From Sphingomonadaceae bacterium (GTDB lineage: Bacteria > Pseudomonadota > Alphaproteobacteria > Sphingomonadales > Sphingomonadaceae): a stretch of DNA of 64,000 nt. The stretch lies in the NCBI GenBank assembly GCA_021732525.1, contig JAKFUU010000012.1, forward strand, positions 186,001 to 250,000, in the 5' to 3' direction. Shown here one piece after another: positions 39,597 to 48,177 of this stretch (the stretch's first letter is position 1; every line of letters starts with the position of its first letter). The notes below the pieces were generated by a model, which was not told the origin of the DNA, searched no databases, and saw nothing but the letters and a program-made list of their open reading frames with translations. Made by a program: the position numbers and the translations under genes.

Positions 39597-40796
39597 GTGA
39601 CCGATAGTGACTTGATATTACGCGTGGCCGCGCGCGGCGACGGCGTGACCGCCGATGGCCGCTATATCCCCTATGCCGCGCCGGGCGACCGGCTCGATCC
39701 GTCGGGAGGGTTGGTGCACGGGCCGCACCATGCCGATCCGCCATGTCCGCATTTCACGCTGTGTGGCGGCTGCCAATTGCAACATCTGGATGAAGAAAGC
39801 CTGGGCCGCTTTGTATCGGGCCGGGTGGTGCACGCGCTGGCGGCGCAGCATGTTACGGCGCAGCAAGTGATGCCGGTTCATCTGTCGCCGCCGGCTGCGC
39901 GCCGCCGCGTTGCCGTGCGCTCGGCATGGATGGGCAAGCATTTTCATTTGGGGTTCAGCACCGAAAAAAGCCATCGGATCATCGATCTTGAGCAATGCGA
40001 CATCATGACGCCAACTTTATTTAACCTGCTCGATCCATTGCGCAAATTTCTGGCGGCGCGTGTTGATCGAAAGCGGCAAGCGCAGGTTAAGCTGGCGGCC
40101 ACCGACCAAGGCACCGACATGCTCATCGAAAATTGGACAGCGGATGATTTGGACAATCACGAGGCGCTGTCGCAATTTGCGGTGGCCAATGGTCTCGCCC
40201 GCTTATCGCTGGATGAGGGATATGGCCCGACGACCTTTTATGAGCCAGAACCGGTCACAGTTACGCTGGGCGGCGTTGCGGTGGGCTATCCGCCCTATGG
40301 ATTTTTGCAAGCCACCCCGGATGGGGAGGCCGCTTTGGTCGCGGCGGTCGATTTGATATTGGACGATGCGAAGCGGGTAGCGGATTTATTCGCGGGGCTG
40401 GGCACATTTGCGCTATCATTGGATCGGTCCCGCAAATATTATGCGGCGGAGGCCGATCTCGAACCGATCACTCATTTGAAACAAGCGGCTGCGCGGGCCG
40501 GACGTGCGCTCTTCACCGATCATCGCGATCTTTTCCGCCGGCCGCTCATCGCCGAGGAGCTGAATAAATTTGATGCGGTGGTCCTCGATCCGCCGCGCGC
40601 GGGGGCCAAGGAACAGGTGGCGCATTTGGCCGAAAGCCGCGTGGCGACGATTGCCTATGTCAGCTGCAATCCATCGAGCTTCGCAAGAGACGCCAAGCGA
40701 CTGATTGACGGCGGTTATATCTTGCATCGCTTATGGCCGGTGGGTCAATTTCGCTGGTCATCGCATATAGAGATGGTTGGAGAATTTAAGAGATAA
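39597..40796 (+). CDS. RlmD/TrmA-type RNA m5U methyltransferase
   Basis: SAM-dependent methyltransferase forming 5-methyluridine in rRNA (RlmD-like) or tRNA. About 399 residues from a GTG at 39597; an in-frame TTG at 39576 would add seven residues. The iron-sulfur ligands CPHFTLCGGC near residue 60 point to the RumA/RlmD type. SAM motif DLFAGLGTFALSL, catalytic DPPRAGAKEQV and Cys/Glu in YVSCNPSSFARD ... HIEMVGEF are present. The N-terminal TRAM domain seems short. Confidence 0.88.
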   Translation: MTDSDLILRVAARGDGVTADGRYIPYAAPGDRLDPSGGLVHGPHHADPPCPHFTLCGGCQLQHLDEESLGRFVSGRVVHALAAQHVTAQQVMPVHLSPPAARRRVAVRSAWMGKHFHLGFSTEKSHRIIDLEQCDIMTPTLFNLLDPLRKFLAARVDRKRQAQVKLAATDQGTDMLIENWTADDLDNHEALSQFAVANGLARLSLDEGYGPTTFYEPEPVTVTLGGVAVGYPPYGFLQATPDGEAALVAAVDLILDDAKRVADLFAGLGTFALSLDRSRKYYAAEADLEPITHLKQAAARAGRALFTDHRDLFRRPLIAEELNKFDAVVLDPPRAGAKEQVAHLAESRVATIAYVSCNPSSFARDAKRLIDGGYILHRLWPVGQFRWSSHIEMVGEFKR

Positions 40797-40872
40797 TATC
40801 GTTATATATATCTAAATATATGATTTAGTAACAAAATTTATCAAATGAAATAATCGTCTCATCGCCCCGCTT

Positions 40873-40910
40873 CTTGCAATATCTGCATATTGTGATATCC
40901 TTGTTGCAAG
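40873..40910. promoter_or_regulatory. Dyad element upstream of hemA
   Basis: CTTGCAA (40873-40879) and TTGCAAG (40904-40910) are exact complements, with a second nested pair ATATC/GATAT at 40879-40883 and 40894-40898. It lies in the 196-bp AT-rich gap before hemA, the only gap in this region large enough for a promoter. It could be a regulator site; it does not match an FNR box. Confidence 0.35.
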
Positions 40911-40992
40911 TCATTCGCGCTGGATTTTTCTGAAATGGCGCGTTAGTGATCGTCGAAATATATTCAGTTTGGCGATTACAGGGCGTGACAGC

Positions 40993-42213
40993 GTGAATTA
41001 TAACGAAATTTTTGATAAGGCGATTGACCGGTTGCACGAAGAAGGCCGCTACCGGATATTCATCGATATTTTGCGCAACAAGGGCAAATTTCCCAATGCG
41101 CGCTGTTTTGCCGGGCATAATGGGCCGAAACCGATTACCGTTTGGTGCTCCAACGATTATCTATGCATGGGGCAGCATCCCCAAGTGATTTCGGCAATGG
41201 AAACCGCGCTGCATGATGTGGGCGCCGGGTCGGGCGGCACGCGCAATATTGGCGGCAATACGCATTATCACGTGGAGTTGGAGGCGGAACTTGCCGATTT
41301 ACATGGCAAGGATGCAGCCTTGCTGTTTACGTCGGGCTATGTTTCGAATGACGCAACGCTTTCGACCTTGGCGAAGATATTGCCGGGCTGCATCATTTAT
41401 TCGGACGAATTGAACCATGCATCGATGATCGCGGGCATCCGCAATGCGGGCTGCGAAAAGCGCGTATGGCGGCATAATGATCTGGCGCATTTGGAAGAAT
41501 TATTGGCCGCCGATGATCCGCAAGCGCCCAAGCTGATCGCGTTTGAAAGCGTTTATTCTATGGACGGCGATGTCGCTCCGATTGTGGCGATCTGCGATTT
41601 GGCTGACCGATATAATGCGCTGACTTATTGTGACGAGGTGCATGCAGTGGGCATGTATGGGGCGCGGGGCGGCGGCATTAGCGAACGCGACGGGGTTGCG
41701 GAGCGCGTTACCATTATCGAAGGCACGCTGGGCAAGGCTTTTGGCGTGATGGGCGGCTATATTGCGGCGGACCGGCGGATTGTCGATGTGATCCGTTCTT
41801 ATGCGCCCGGATTTATCTTCACGACCAGCCTTTCACCGGTATTGGTCGCGGGGGTGCTCGCGGCGGTCAAGCATTTGAAAGCGTCGAGTGACGAGCGCGC
41901 AGCGCAGCAGGCCAATGCCGCGATGCTCAAGGCCTTGTTTGCCGAAGCGGGCCTGCCGGTGATGATGAGCGAGACACATATCGTGCCGTTGATGGTTGGT
42001 GACCCGGTGAAGGCCAAGAAGATCGCCGATATATTGCTTGCCGAATATGGCGCTTATGTGCAGCCGATCAACTATCCCACCGTGCCGCGCGGCACCGAAC
42101 GGCTGCGCTTCACACCGGGGCCGCAGCATGATGAAGCGATGATGCGCGATCTCACCAAGGCGCTGTCGGAGATATGGCAACGGATGGAATTGCAGATGGC
42201 AAAGGCGGCTTAA
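40993..42213 (+). CDS. hemA: 5-aminolevulinate synthase (C4 pathway)
   Basis: PLP enzyme condensing glycine and succinyl-CoA to start tetrapyrrole synthesis; this Shemin route is typical of alphaproteobacteria. 406 residues from the GTG that begins [14 protein letters not shown], the usual ALAS N-terminus; an upstream TTG at 40969 is less likely. Key parts: [35 protein letters not shown] and the PLP lysine Lys248 in [14 protein letters not shown] family B repeat begins at its stop codon. Confidence 0.96.
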   Translation: MNYNEIFDKAIDRLHEEGRYRIFIDILRNKGKFPNARCFAGHNGPKPITVWCSNDYLCMGQHPQVISAMETALHDVGAGSGGTRNIGGNTHYHVELEAELADLHGKDAALLFTSGYVSNDATLSTLAKILPGCIIYSDELNHASMIAGIRNAGCEKRVWRHNDLAHLEELLAADDPQAPKLIAFESVYSMDGDVAPIVAICDLADRYNALTYCDEVHAVGMYGARGGGISERDGVAERVTIIEGTLGKAFGVMGGYIAADRRIVDVIRSYAPGFIFTTSLSPVLVAGVLAAVKHLKASSDERAAQQANAAMLKALFAEAGLPVMMSETHIVPLMVGDPVKAKKIADILLAEYGAYVQPINYPTVPRGTERLRFTPGPQHDEAMMRDLTKALSEIWQRMELQMAKAA

Positions 42214-42257
42214 AGCATCATGCGAATAAAGTGGACACCGGTTTTTCGCGCGATGAT
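42211..42257 (+). repeat. Interspersed palindrome (family B), copy 2, 3' of hemA
   Basis: Begins with the hemA stop codon (TAAAGCAT) and continues with GTGGACACCGG and TTTTTCGCGCGATGATCC. The 5' arm (ATCATGCGAATAAA) is mutated relative to the perfect arm at 12301-12340, so pairing with TTTTTCGCGCGAT is imperfect. Read from hemA the order is hairpin then T-run, the same as at trpD and era. Confidence 0.75.
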
Positions 42258-42304
42258 CCAATCTGCGCGCGAACAGGATTTGGACCACCGCCTATCAATG
42301 GACG

Positions 42305-43282
42305 TCAAGCAATCATTGCGGCGAAAATATCCCAATCCACATTGCCGCCCGATAGCGTTACCACCGCCGTTCCTTGCGGCTCAATCTTGCCGGTAAGAAC
42401 CGCCGCGAGCGCCGCCGCCCCGCCGGGTTCAACGACGAGGTGGAGACGTTCAAACACCAACCGCATCGCCGCGCTGATTTCGGCTGGCGTCACGGCCGCG
42501 CTGCTATGCACGCGGCCCTTCAATATATCAAAATTGATCGGGAAGGTGCAGGGCGTTTGTAGCGCGTCGCAGGGCGTGGGGTAGTTTTGATCCGCCACGG
42601 GTTGTATCATTCCTGCATCCAGCGAGCGGATCACATCGTCCCAGCCTTCGGGTTCGGCAATCGAAATAAGCGCATCGGGGCAAGCCAGCGATAATCCCGC
42701 CGAAAGCCCGCCGCCCCCGCAGCAGGCGATGATATGGAGCGGGCCTTCAATCCCCCGTGCCTTGACTTGCGCCTCTGCTTCCAATCCTAAAGTCCCCTGC
42801 CCCTCAATCACCCAAGGGTCGCCAAAAGCATGGACGAGCGTAGCGCCCGTGCGTGCGGTCAGCTCCGCGGCAATCGCATCGCGGTCTTCGCCGGGGCGCT
42901 GATAGAGAATAATATCTGCGCCTAACGCCTGGGTGGCCGCTATTTTCGCTTTGGGAGCATTATGCGGCATCACAATGGTCGCCGCCACCCCGAGCCGCCG
43001 CGCGGCCCAGGCCACGCCCTGCGCATGGTTTCCGCTGGAAACGCCGACAACGCCGCGTGCGCGCTCTTTATCGGTTAAATCCGAAAGCCGGTGCCAAGCG
43101 CCGCGGATTTTGAACGCCCCGATGGGTTGCAGCATCTCGGCCTTGCACCACAATATCCGGCCATCCACCTCCAACGGCAACAGCGGCGTAGGCGGTAATA
43201 TTGCGGTGATTTTCGCGGCCGCCCTTGCTATACCCGCCGCGCAGGGTTTTCGGCTTGGATCAAGCAAATCTTGTGCTGTCAT
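42305..43282 (-). CDS. Threonine/serine dehydratase (fold-type II PLP enzyme)
   Basis: 325 residues. The PLP lysine is in PIGAFKIRGAWH near residue 57; the phosphate loop is CCGGGGLSAGL and SSGNHAQGVAWAARRLG is typical. There is no ACT regulatory domain, so it is the short catabolic or serine racemase-like type rather than the allosteric biosynthetic IlvA. It is divergent from the polyamine locus and convergent with hemA. Confidence 0.9.
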   Translation of the reverse strand: MTAQDLLDPSRKPCAAGIARAAAKITAILPPTPLLPLEVDGRILWCKAEMLQPIGAFKIRGAWHRLSDLTDKERARGVVGVSSGNHAQGVAWAARRLGVAATIVMPHNAPKAKIAATQALGADIILYQRPGEDRDAIAAELTARTGATLVHAFGDPWVIEGQGTLGLEAEAQVKARGIEGPLHIIACCGGGGLSAGLSLACPDALISIAEPEGWDDVIRSLDAGMIQPVADQNYPTPCDALQTPCTFPINFDILKGRVHSSAAVTPAEISAAMRLVFERLHLVVEPGGAAALAAVLTGKIEPQGTAVVTLSGGNVDWDIFAAMIA

Positions 43283-43336
43283 AAAGGCAGTCTATATCCG
43301 AATTTCGATGATTCTCCAGCAGTAAGGACAAAGTGG

Positions 43337-44545
43337 ATGAGCAAAATTTTGGTGATTGGCGCGGGCGGGGTCGGGTCAGTTGCGGTGCATAAAATGGCTT
43401 TCAATTCGGATATTTTTGGCCGCATTAGTTTGGCCAGCCGCACCAAATCGAAATGCGATGCGATTGCTGCATCGGTAATGACGCGCTGCGGTGTTGATAT
43501 TGATACATATGCGCTGGATGCCGATGATGTACCCGCCGCCACCGCGCTGCTCAATCAGATCAAGCCTGCCTTGGTCGTCAATCTCGCGCTGCCTTATCAA
43601 GACCTCAACATCATGGAGGCGTGTCTGGCGGCGGGCGTGCATTATATGGACACCGCAAATTACGAACCGCTCGATGTCGCCAAATTTGAATATCACTGGC
43701 AATGGGCCTACCAAGATCGCTTCAGGGAAGCCGGGCTGACGGCGTTGCTCGGTTCCGGTTTTGACCCCGGCGTTACATCCGTGTTCACCACATATCTGAA
43801 AAAGCATCATTTTGACCAGATCGATACGCTCGATATCCTCGATTGCAACGGCGGCGACCATGGCCAGGCCTTTGCCACCAATTTCAACCCGGAAATTAAT
43901 ATCCGCGAAGTGACCGCGGTGGTACGCCACTGGGAAAATGGCGACTGGGTGGAAACCCCGCCCATGTCGGTGAAACAAAGCTTTGATTTTGAGGCGGTTG
44001 GCACAAAAAACATGTATCTGATGTATCATGAGGAAATCGAAAGCCTGAAAACCCATCTGCCCGAAATCAAGCGCATCCGGTTCTGGATGACCTTTGGCGA
44101 TGAATATATCAAGCATCTGACCGTGCTGCAGAATGTCGGCATGACGCGGATTGATCCCGTGATCTATGAAGGCAAAGAGATCATCCCGCTGCAATTTTTG
44201 AAGGCCGTCCTGCCCGAACCCGCCTCGCTGGGGCCGACAACCAAAGGCAAGACCAACATCGGCTGCATCGCCACCGGTTTGGGCAAGGACGGCACCGAAA
44301 AGACGCTCTATATCTACAATATCTGCGACCATGAAGACGCCTATGCCGAAACCGGCAATCAGGCGGTCAGCTATACCACCGGCGTGCCCGCGATGATTGG
44401 CGCAGCGATGTTGCTCACGGGCAAATGGGCGGGTGCCGGCGTTTGGAATATCGAGCAGTTTGATCCCGATCCCTTCATGGAGATGCTGAACCAGCACGGC
44501 CTGCCCTGGCAGGTGAAGGAACTGGACGGGGCGTTGAAATTTTGA
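43337..44545 (+). CDS. Carboxynorspermidine/carboxyspermidine dehydrogenase
   Basis: Saccharopine-dehydrogenase-fold enzyme that reductively condenses aspartate semialdehyde with putrescine or diaminopropane to give a carboxylated triamine. 402 residues from MSKILVIGAGGVGSVAVHKM, which is the NAD(P) loop. Downstream motifs VNLALPYQDLNIMEACLAAG, DTANYEP and LGSGFDPGVTSVF fit the CANSDH/LYS1-like family. Its function is supported by the decarboxylase that follows after a 482-bp inserted unit. The original frame opens earlier (43271) but has no better start. Confidence 0.88.
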   Translation: MSKILVIGAGGVGSVAVHKMAFNSDIFGRISLASRTKSKCDAIAASVMTRCGVDIDTYALDADDVPAATALLNQIKPALVVNLALPYQDLNIMEACLAAGVHYMDTANYEPLDVAKFEYHWQWAYQDRFREAGLTALLGSGFDPGVTSVFTTYLKKHHFDQIDTLDILDCNGGDHGQAFATNFNPEINIREVTAVVRHWENGDWVETPPMSVKQSFDFEAVGTKNMYLMYHEEIESLKTHLPEIKRIRFWMTFGDEYIKHLTVLQNVGMTRIDPVIYEGKEIIPLQFLKAVLPEPASLGPTTKGKTNIGCIATGLGKDGTEKTLYIYNICDHEDAYAETGNQAVSYTTGVPAMIGAAMLLTGKWAGAGVWNIEQFDPDPFMEMLNQHGLPWQVKELDGALKF

Positions 44546-44550
44546 GGTTT

Positions 44551-45032
44551 TTTGTTTCGCGCAAAGACGCAGAGTTTCGCAGAGACCACAGAGGGGATGT
44601 TGGTGAAGATTGATGAAATTAGCGCAATAGTCGTCGACGAAGCCATCGCCATCCACCGCGCGCTTGGACCGGGATTATTTGAAATCGTATATGAATCAAT
44701 TTTAGCCGGGCGGCTCGAAAACAGAGGCTTGAAAGTTTTACGACAGGTGCCCGTTCCTTTGGTGTTTGATGGCCAATCTTTCGGCACCGCATTCAGGATA
44801 GATATACTCGTTGAAGATAGGCTTGTCCTTGAAATTAAAGCGGTCGAACAACTAAGCAAAGCACATGCCAAGCAGTTACTTACTTATTTGAGGATATTGA
44901 AGCAGCCCGTTGGGCTGCTTCTGAATTTTTCGGGTGCGACGATGAAGGAGGGCATTAGGAGGATGGTCAATGACTATAAACCAGAATAATCTCTGCGACC
45001 TTTGCTCCCTCTGCGTCGCTGCGCGAAACAAA
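44551..45032 (+). mobile_element. 482-bp GxxExxY unit with terminal inverted repeats
   Basis: The left end (44551-44574, TTTGTTTCGCGCAAAGACGC then AGAG) and the right end (45009-45032) are inverted repeats matching at 22 of 24 positions. Inside them more CGCAGAG-like motifs occur in roughly 10-base steps, pointing inwards from both ends. One ORF fills the middle. The unit starts five bases after the upstream stop codon and ends four bases before the AGGAGGG ribosome site of the next gene, so both neighbours remain intact. There is no transposase; how it moves is unknown. Confidence 0.75.
44597..44989 (+). CDS. GxxExxY family protein (PD-(D/E)XK-like core)
   Basis: 130 residues, or 128 from a GTG at 44603 that is better spaced from GAGGGG. 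The family motif is GPGLFEIVYE near residue 23 (G-L-F-E-I-V-Y). A nuclease-like core follows: FRIDILVEDRLVLEIKAVE, with D...ExK spaced as in PD-(D/E)XK enzymes, then a helix AKQLLTYLRILK and a strand VGLLLNF. Catalysis is not shown. It is the only gene of the inverted-repeat unit and has no link to polyamine metabolism. Confidence 0.85.
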   Translation: MLVKIDEISAIVVDEAIAIHRALGPGLFEIVYESILAGRLENRGLKVLRQVPVPLVFDGQSFGTAFRIDILVEDRLVLEIKAVEQLSKAHAKQLLTYLRILKQPVGLLLNFSGATMKEGIRRMVNDYKPE

Positions 45033-45046
45033 TTTTAGGAGGGTAT

Positions 45047-46291
45047 ATGGAAACCAAAGCAGGCGATCCTGGCGCATTTGCCCGATTTGATTTGAACCGT
45101 GTGCCGTCGCCTGCCTTTGTCGTGGATGAGGCGGCGGTGCGGCGCAATTTGGTGATCCTGGCCGATGTCAAAGCGCGGTCGGGTGCGCGAATATTGCTGG
45201 CGCTGAAGGCTTTTTCAATGTGGTCCATGGCCGATATTGTCGGTGAATATCTCGACGGTGTATGCACCAGCGGGCTGTGGGAGGCACGGTTGGCGCGGGA
45301 GCATTATAAGGGTGAAATCGCCACCTATTGCGCGGGTTACAAAGCCGCGGACATGGCCGAAATCGTTGCCATTTCCGATCATGTCATTTTCAACAGCCCG
45401 AACCAGCACCGCCGTTTTTCATCCCACCTGAACGACACCGTCGATGTCGGTCTGCGCATCAATCCCGAATATGCCACGGGAGAGGTCGCCAAATATGACC
45501 CCTGCTCACCTCAGTCTCGATTAGGCTTTCCGGTCAGTCAGTTGCGGGCGGCGCATTTGGAGGGCATTTCCGGCCTGCATTTTCACACATTATGCGAACA
45601 GGATTTTGCGCCGCTACAGGCCACTTGGGCTGCGCTGAAACCGCATATCGCGCCGTATTTCGGTCAGCTCAAATGGATAAACTTCGGCGGCGGCCACCAT
45701 ATCACCCGCGCCGATTATCAGCGCGAGGAGCTGATCGCTTTCATCCGCGACATTCGCGCCGAAACCGGTCTTGCCATCTATCTGGAACCCGGTGAGGCGG
45801 TTGCGCTCGACGCGGGTATTCTTGTCGGTGAAATTCTCGACGTGTTTGACAACGGCATGGCGGTCGGAATTACCGACATCAGCGCCACCTGCCATATGCC
45901 CGACGTGATCGAAGCTCCCTATCGCCCTGCGATGCTAGGCGAGCTTCCCCCCTCCCCTTTAGGGGAGGGGACGGGGGTGGGGGCTGTCAAAACAGCGCTG
46001 GGTGACTTGGACAAGCCCCACCCCAACCCCTCCCCTAAAGGGGAGGGGCTTATCCGCCTGGGCGGTCCATCTTGCCTCGCCGGCGATATTATCGGCGATT
46101 ATGGCTTTCCTCAGCCTGCACAGCCCGGTCAGCGCTTTGCCTTTCTTGATCAGGCGCATTATTCCATGGTAAAAACCACCAGCTTCAACGGCGTGCCGCT
46201 CCCGTCCATCTGGCTGTGGAACAGCGACACTGACGAATTGCGCTGCGTCCGGGAATTTGGCTGGGAAGAGTTTCGGGATCGGTTGAGTTAA
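45047..46291 (+). CDS. nspC: Carboxynorspermidine decarboxylase with in-frame repeat insertion
   Basis: Fold-type III PLP decarboxylase converting carboxy(nor)spermidine to (nor)spermidine. 414 residues from an ATG with a strong AGGAGGG. PLP lysine in LLALKAFSMW near residue 50; FGGGHHITR, LEPGEAVALDAG, LGGPSCLAGDIIGDYGF and LDQAHYSMVKTT are intact. Between residues about 301 and 335, in a loop before LGGPSCLAGD, a Pro/Gly-rich segment (PPSPLGEGTGVG ... HPNPSPKGEG) is encoded by a palindromic DNA repeat. The reading frame is maintained and catalytic motifs survive. Confidence 0.92.
   Translation: METKAGDPGAFARFDLNRVPSPAFVVDEAAVRRNLVILADVKARSGARILLALKAFSMWSMADIVGEYLDGVCTSGLWEARLAREHYKGEIATYCAGYKAADMAEIVAISDHVIFNSPNQHRRFSSHLNDTVDVGLRINPEYATGEVAKYDPCSPQSRLGFPVSQLRAAHLEGISGLHFHTLCEQDFAPLQATWAALKPHIAPYFGQLKWINFGGGHHITRADYQREELIAFIRDIRAETGLAIYLEPGEAVALDAGILVGEILDVFDNGMAVGITDISATCHMPDVIEAPYRPAMLGELPPSPLGEGTGVGAVKTALGDLDKPHPNPSPKGEGLIRLGGPSCLAGDIIGDYGFPQPAQPGQRFAFLDQAHYSMVKTTSFNGVPLPSIWLWNSDTDELRCVREFGWEEFRDRLS
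45949..46048. repeat. GC-rich palindromic repeat (family C), inside nspC
   Basis: Two inverted arms, 45949-45982 and 46016-46048, each containing the self-complementary core CCCCTCCCCTTTAGGGGAGG. The arms are near-perfect complements around a 33-bp centre. The whole unit is translated in frame. A second copy of the arm lies at 63580-63610 near the epimerase gene. Confidence 0.85.
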
Positions 46292-46348
46292 GAAAAATTT
46301 GAATCATCTCTCTTTACAAACTCCCCATCGAATCCTATATGCCTCCCT

Positions 46349-46435
46349 CCGCTGCCCCAGGGGGACTTCCAATAACCGCAAGGCAGCGTGGTTTTCGCAT
46401 TTTTAAGTTTAACAGACTATTGGGGGTCCCTTGCG
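46349..46435 (+). promoter_or_regulatory. Structured leader of the ornithine decarboxylase gene (speF-like)
   Basis: CGCTGCC (46350-46356) pairs exactly with GGCAGCG (46382-46388). CGCAAGG (46377-46383), which overlaps the second arm, pairs exactly with CCTTGCG (46429-46435), and GGGAC (46362-46366) with GTCCC (46426-46430). The pairings are mutually exclusive or pseudoknotted, as in a switch, and the last arm touches the likely start codon. Position and character fit the speF motif described upstream of alphaproteobacterial ornithine decarboxylases; that identification is from memory. Confidence 0.5.
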
Positions 46436-47668
46436 TTGCACAATCATCCTGACGCTTTCGCCGTAGACGCACTTGCCGTAGCCCGCGCGCTGTCGCCGGA
46501 CGAGCCGATCACGCTCCTTCGCCCGCATGCCGCGCGCCGCGCCGCCCGCTTCTTTGTTGAGAAGTTTCCGGGAAAATCGCTCTATGCGGTGAAGGCTAAT
46601 CCTTCGCCCGCGCTGCTGGAAACGCTTTGGGATGCGGGCATTACGCATTATGACGTCGCCTCGCTGGGCGAGGTTCGCCTCGTGCATAAATTTCTACCGC
46701 AAGCGAAATTATGTTTCATGCATCCGGTAAAGTCGGAGCGGGCGATAGCGCAAGCCTATCACAATCACGGTGTGCGCGCCTTTTCGCTGGATAACCAAGA
46801 AGAGCTGGACAAGATTGTGCGCGCCACCGCCAGCGACGGCGTGCGGGCAGGTGACCTTGAACTATGCGTGCGCCTGCGCGTGCCTTGCGAACATGCCAAG
46901 CTTAGCCTTGCATCCAAATTTGGCGCAGCGCCGGATGAGATTGCCGAACTGCTGACCGCGACTCGTCAAGTCGCCGACAGTTTGGGTATTGCTTTTCATG
47001 TCGGCAGCCAAGCAATGTCGCCGCAGGCCTATACCGATGCGATGGAGCTTGTTCGTGCGGCGATTGTCGCGGCCTCGGTAACGGTTGACATCATCGATGT
47101 GGGCGGCGGTTTTCCATCGGTCTATCCGGGTATGGAGCCGCCCGCGCTGGAGGCTTATTTCGAGGCGATCCATCGCGCTTTTGAAAGCCTGCCGATCAGC
47201 TATTCGGCCGAATTATGGTGCGAGCCGGGCCGGGCGCTCTGCGCCGAATATGCCTCCTTGCTGGTGAAGGTCGAAAAGCGGCGCGGCGATGAACTTTACA
47301 TCAACGACGGCGCTTATGGCGCGCTGTTTGATGCGGCGCATGTCGGTTGGCGCTTTCCGGTGATCGCGCTGAACCCGGAAACCAATATCAATATGCAGAT
47401 GAGCGCGTTTAGCTTTTATGGACCGACCTGCGACGATATGGACCATATGGCGGGGCCATTTATCCTGCCCGATGATATGGCGGCGGGCGATTATATCGAA
47501 ATTGGGATGCTCGGCGCTTATGGCTGCGCGATGCGCACCGAATTTAACGGCTTTGGCGATGTCGATACGATCATTGTGGAAGACGAGCCGATGGCTTCGC
47601 TTTACCGCAACGTCGCGGCGAATTACGCCGGGCGGGCCGCCCGTTCGGGCGAAGCGGCCTCCCAATAA
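46436..47668 (+). CDS. Type III ornithine/lysine decarboxylase
   Basis: PLP-barrel decarboxylase likely forming putrescine (or cadaverine). About 410 residues from a TTG at 46436; an open frame continues upstream to a GTG at 46388, but that codon lies in a leader stem and the added residues look untranslated. PLP lysine in SLYAVKANPSPALL; HVGSQAMSP, DVGGGFPSVYPGM, CEPGRALCAEYA and the dimer-contributed Cys in GAYGCAMRTEFNG are all present. It supplies the amine substrate for the two upstream enzymes. Confidence 0.92.
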   Translation: MHNHPDAFAVDALAVARALSPDEPITLLRPHAARRAARFFVEKFPGKSLYAVKANPSPALLETLWDAGITHYDVASLGEVRLVHKFLPQAKLCFMHPVKSERAIAQAYHNHGVRAFSLDNQEELDKIVRATASDGVRAGDLELCVRLRVPCEHAKLSLASKFGAAPDEIAELLTATRQVADSLGIAFHVGSQAMSPQAYTDAMELVRAAIVAASVTVDIIDVGGGFPSVYPGMEPPALEAYFEAIHRAFESLPISYSAELWCEPGRALCAEYASLLVKVEKRRGDELYINDGAYGALFDAAHVGWRFPVIALNPETNINMQMSAFSFYGPTCDDMDHMAGPFILPDDMAAGDYIEIGMLGAYGCAMRTEFNGFGDVDTIIVEDEPMASLYRNVAANYAGRAARSGEAASQ

Positions 47669-47733
47669 GTTGCGTTTGACAATCTAATGTGGCTGTAGCA
47701 CAAACTCGCTCATGGATTATGGGAGGGTTTGGC

Positions 47734-48165
47734 ATGACGCCGCAAATTTTGGCTCCGGCAGCAATTTTGGTCTTATGGTCGTTGATAATGCTATTTTGGA
47801 CAGCCGCAGGGCGCGTTTCTGCGGCGAGCAGGATGAAGATCGATATGCCGAATCCCGTCGGCGGTAGAGGGCAAGATCTCGATCTACTATTGCCGCCTAG
47901 CGTTGCATGGAAATCGCATAATTACACGCATTTGATGGAGCAACCGACGATTTTTTATCCGACGGTTGTGATTTTGGCCTTGGTGGGTGCTGGAACCGGA
48001 TTGAATCTCGCGCTCGCATGGGGTTATGTTGGCCTGCGCATCATACATAGTCTTTATCAGGCACTGATCAACAAAGTCACCGTCCGGTTGCCGATATTTT
48101 TGGCATCGACCGCGTGTCTGATTATTCTCGCTATAAATGCCATTATCGCGACAATCTCACTCTAA
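47734..48165 (+). CDS. MAPEG family membrane protein 1
   Basis: 143 residues from an ATG seven bases after GGGAGG. Four hydrophobic segments with the MAPEG-type motif KSHNYTHLMEQPTIFYP between the first two, which carries the Glu and Asn implicated in glutathione binding in the family, and GLRIIHSLYQ. It forms a tandem pair with the next gene, 12 bases later, and the two are clearly homologous. The substrate is unknown. Confidence 0.85.
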   Translation: MTPQILAPAAILVLWSLIMLFWTAAGRVSAASRMKIDMPNPVGGRGQDLDLLLPPSVAWKSHNYTHLMEQPTIFYPTVVILALVGAGTGLNLALAWGYVGLRIIHSLYQALINKVTVRLPIFLASTACLIILAINAIIATISL

Positions 48166-48177
48166 GGAGCCTTAATA

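Noticed and set aside
43376-44656. 426-residue minus-strand frame
   Set aside because: Antisense to the carboxyspermidine dehydrogenase gene and running into the left end of the GxxExxY unit; not protein-like.
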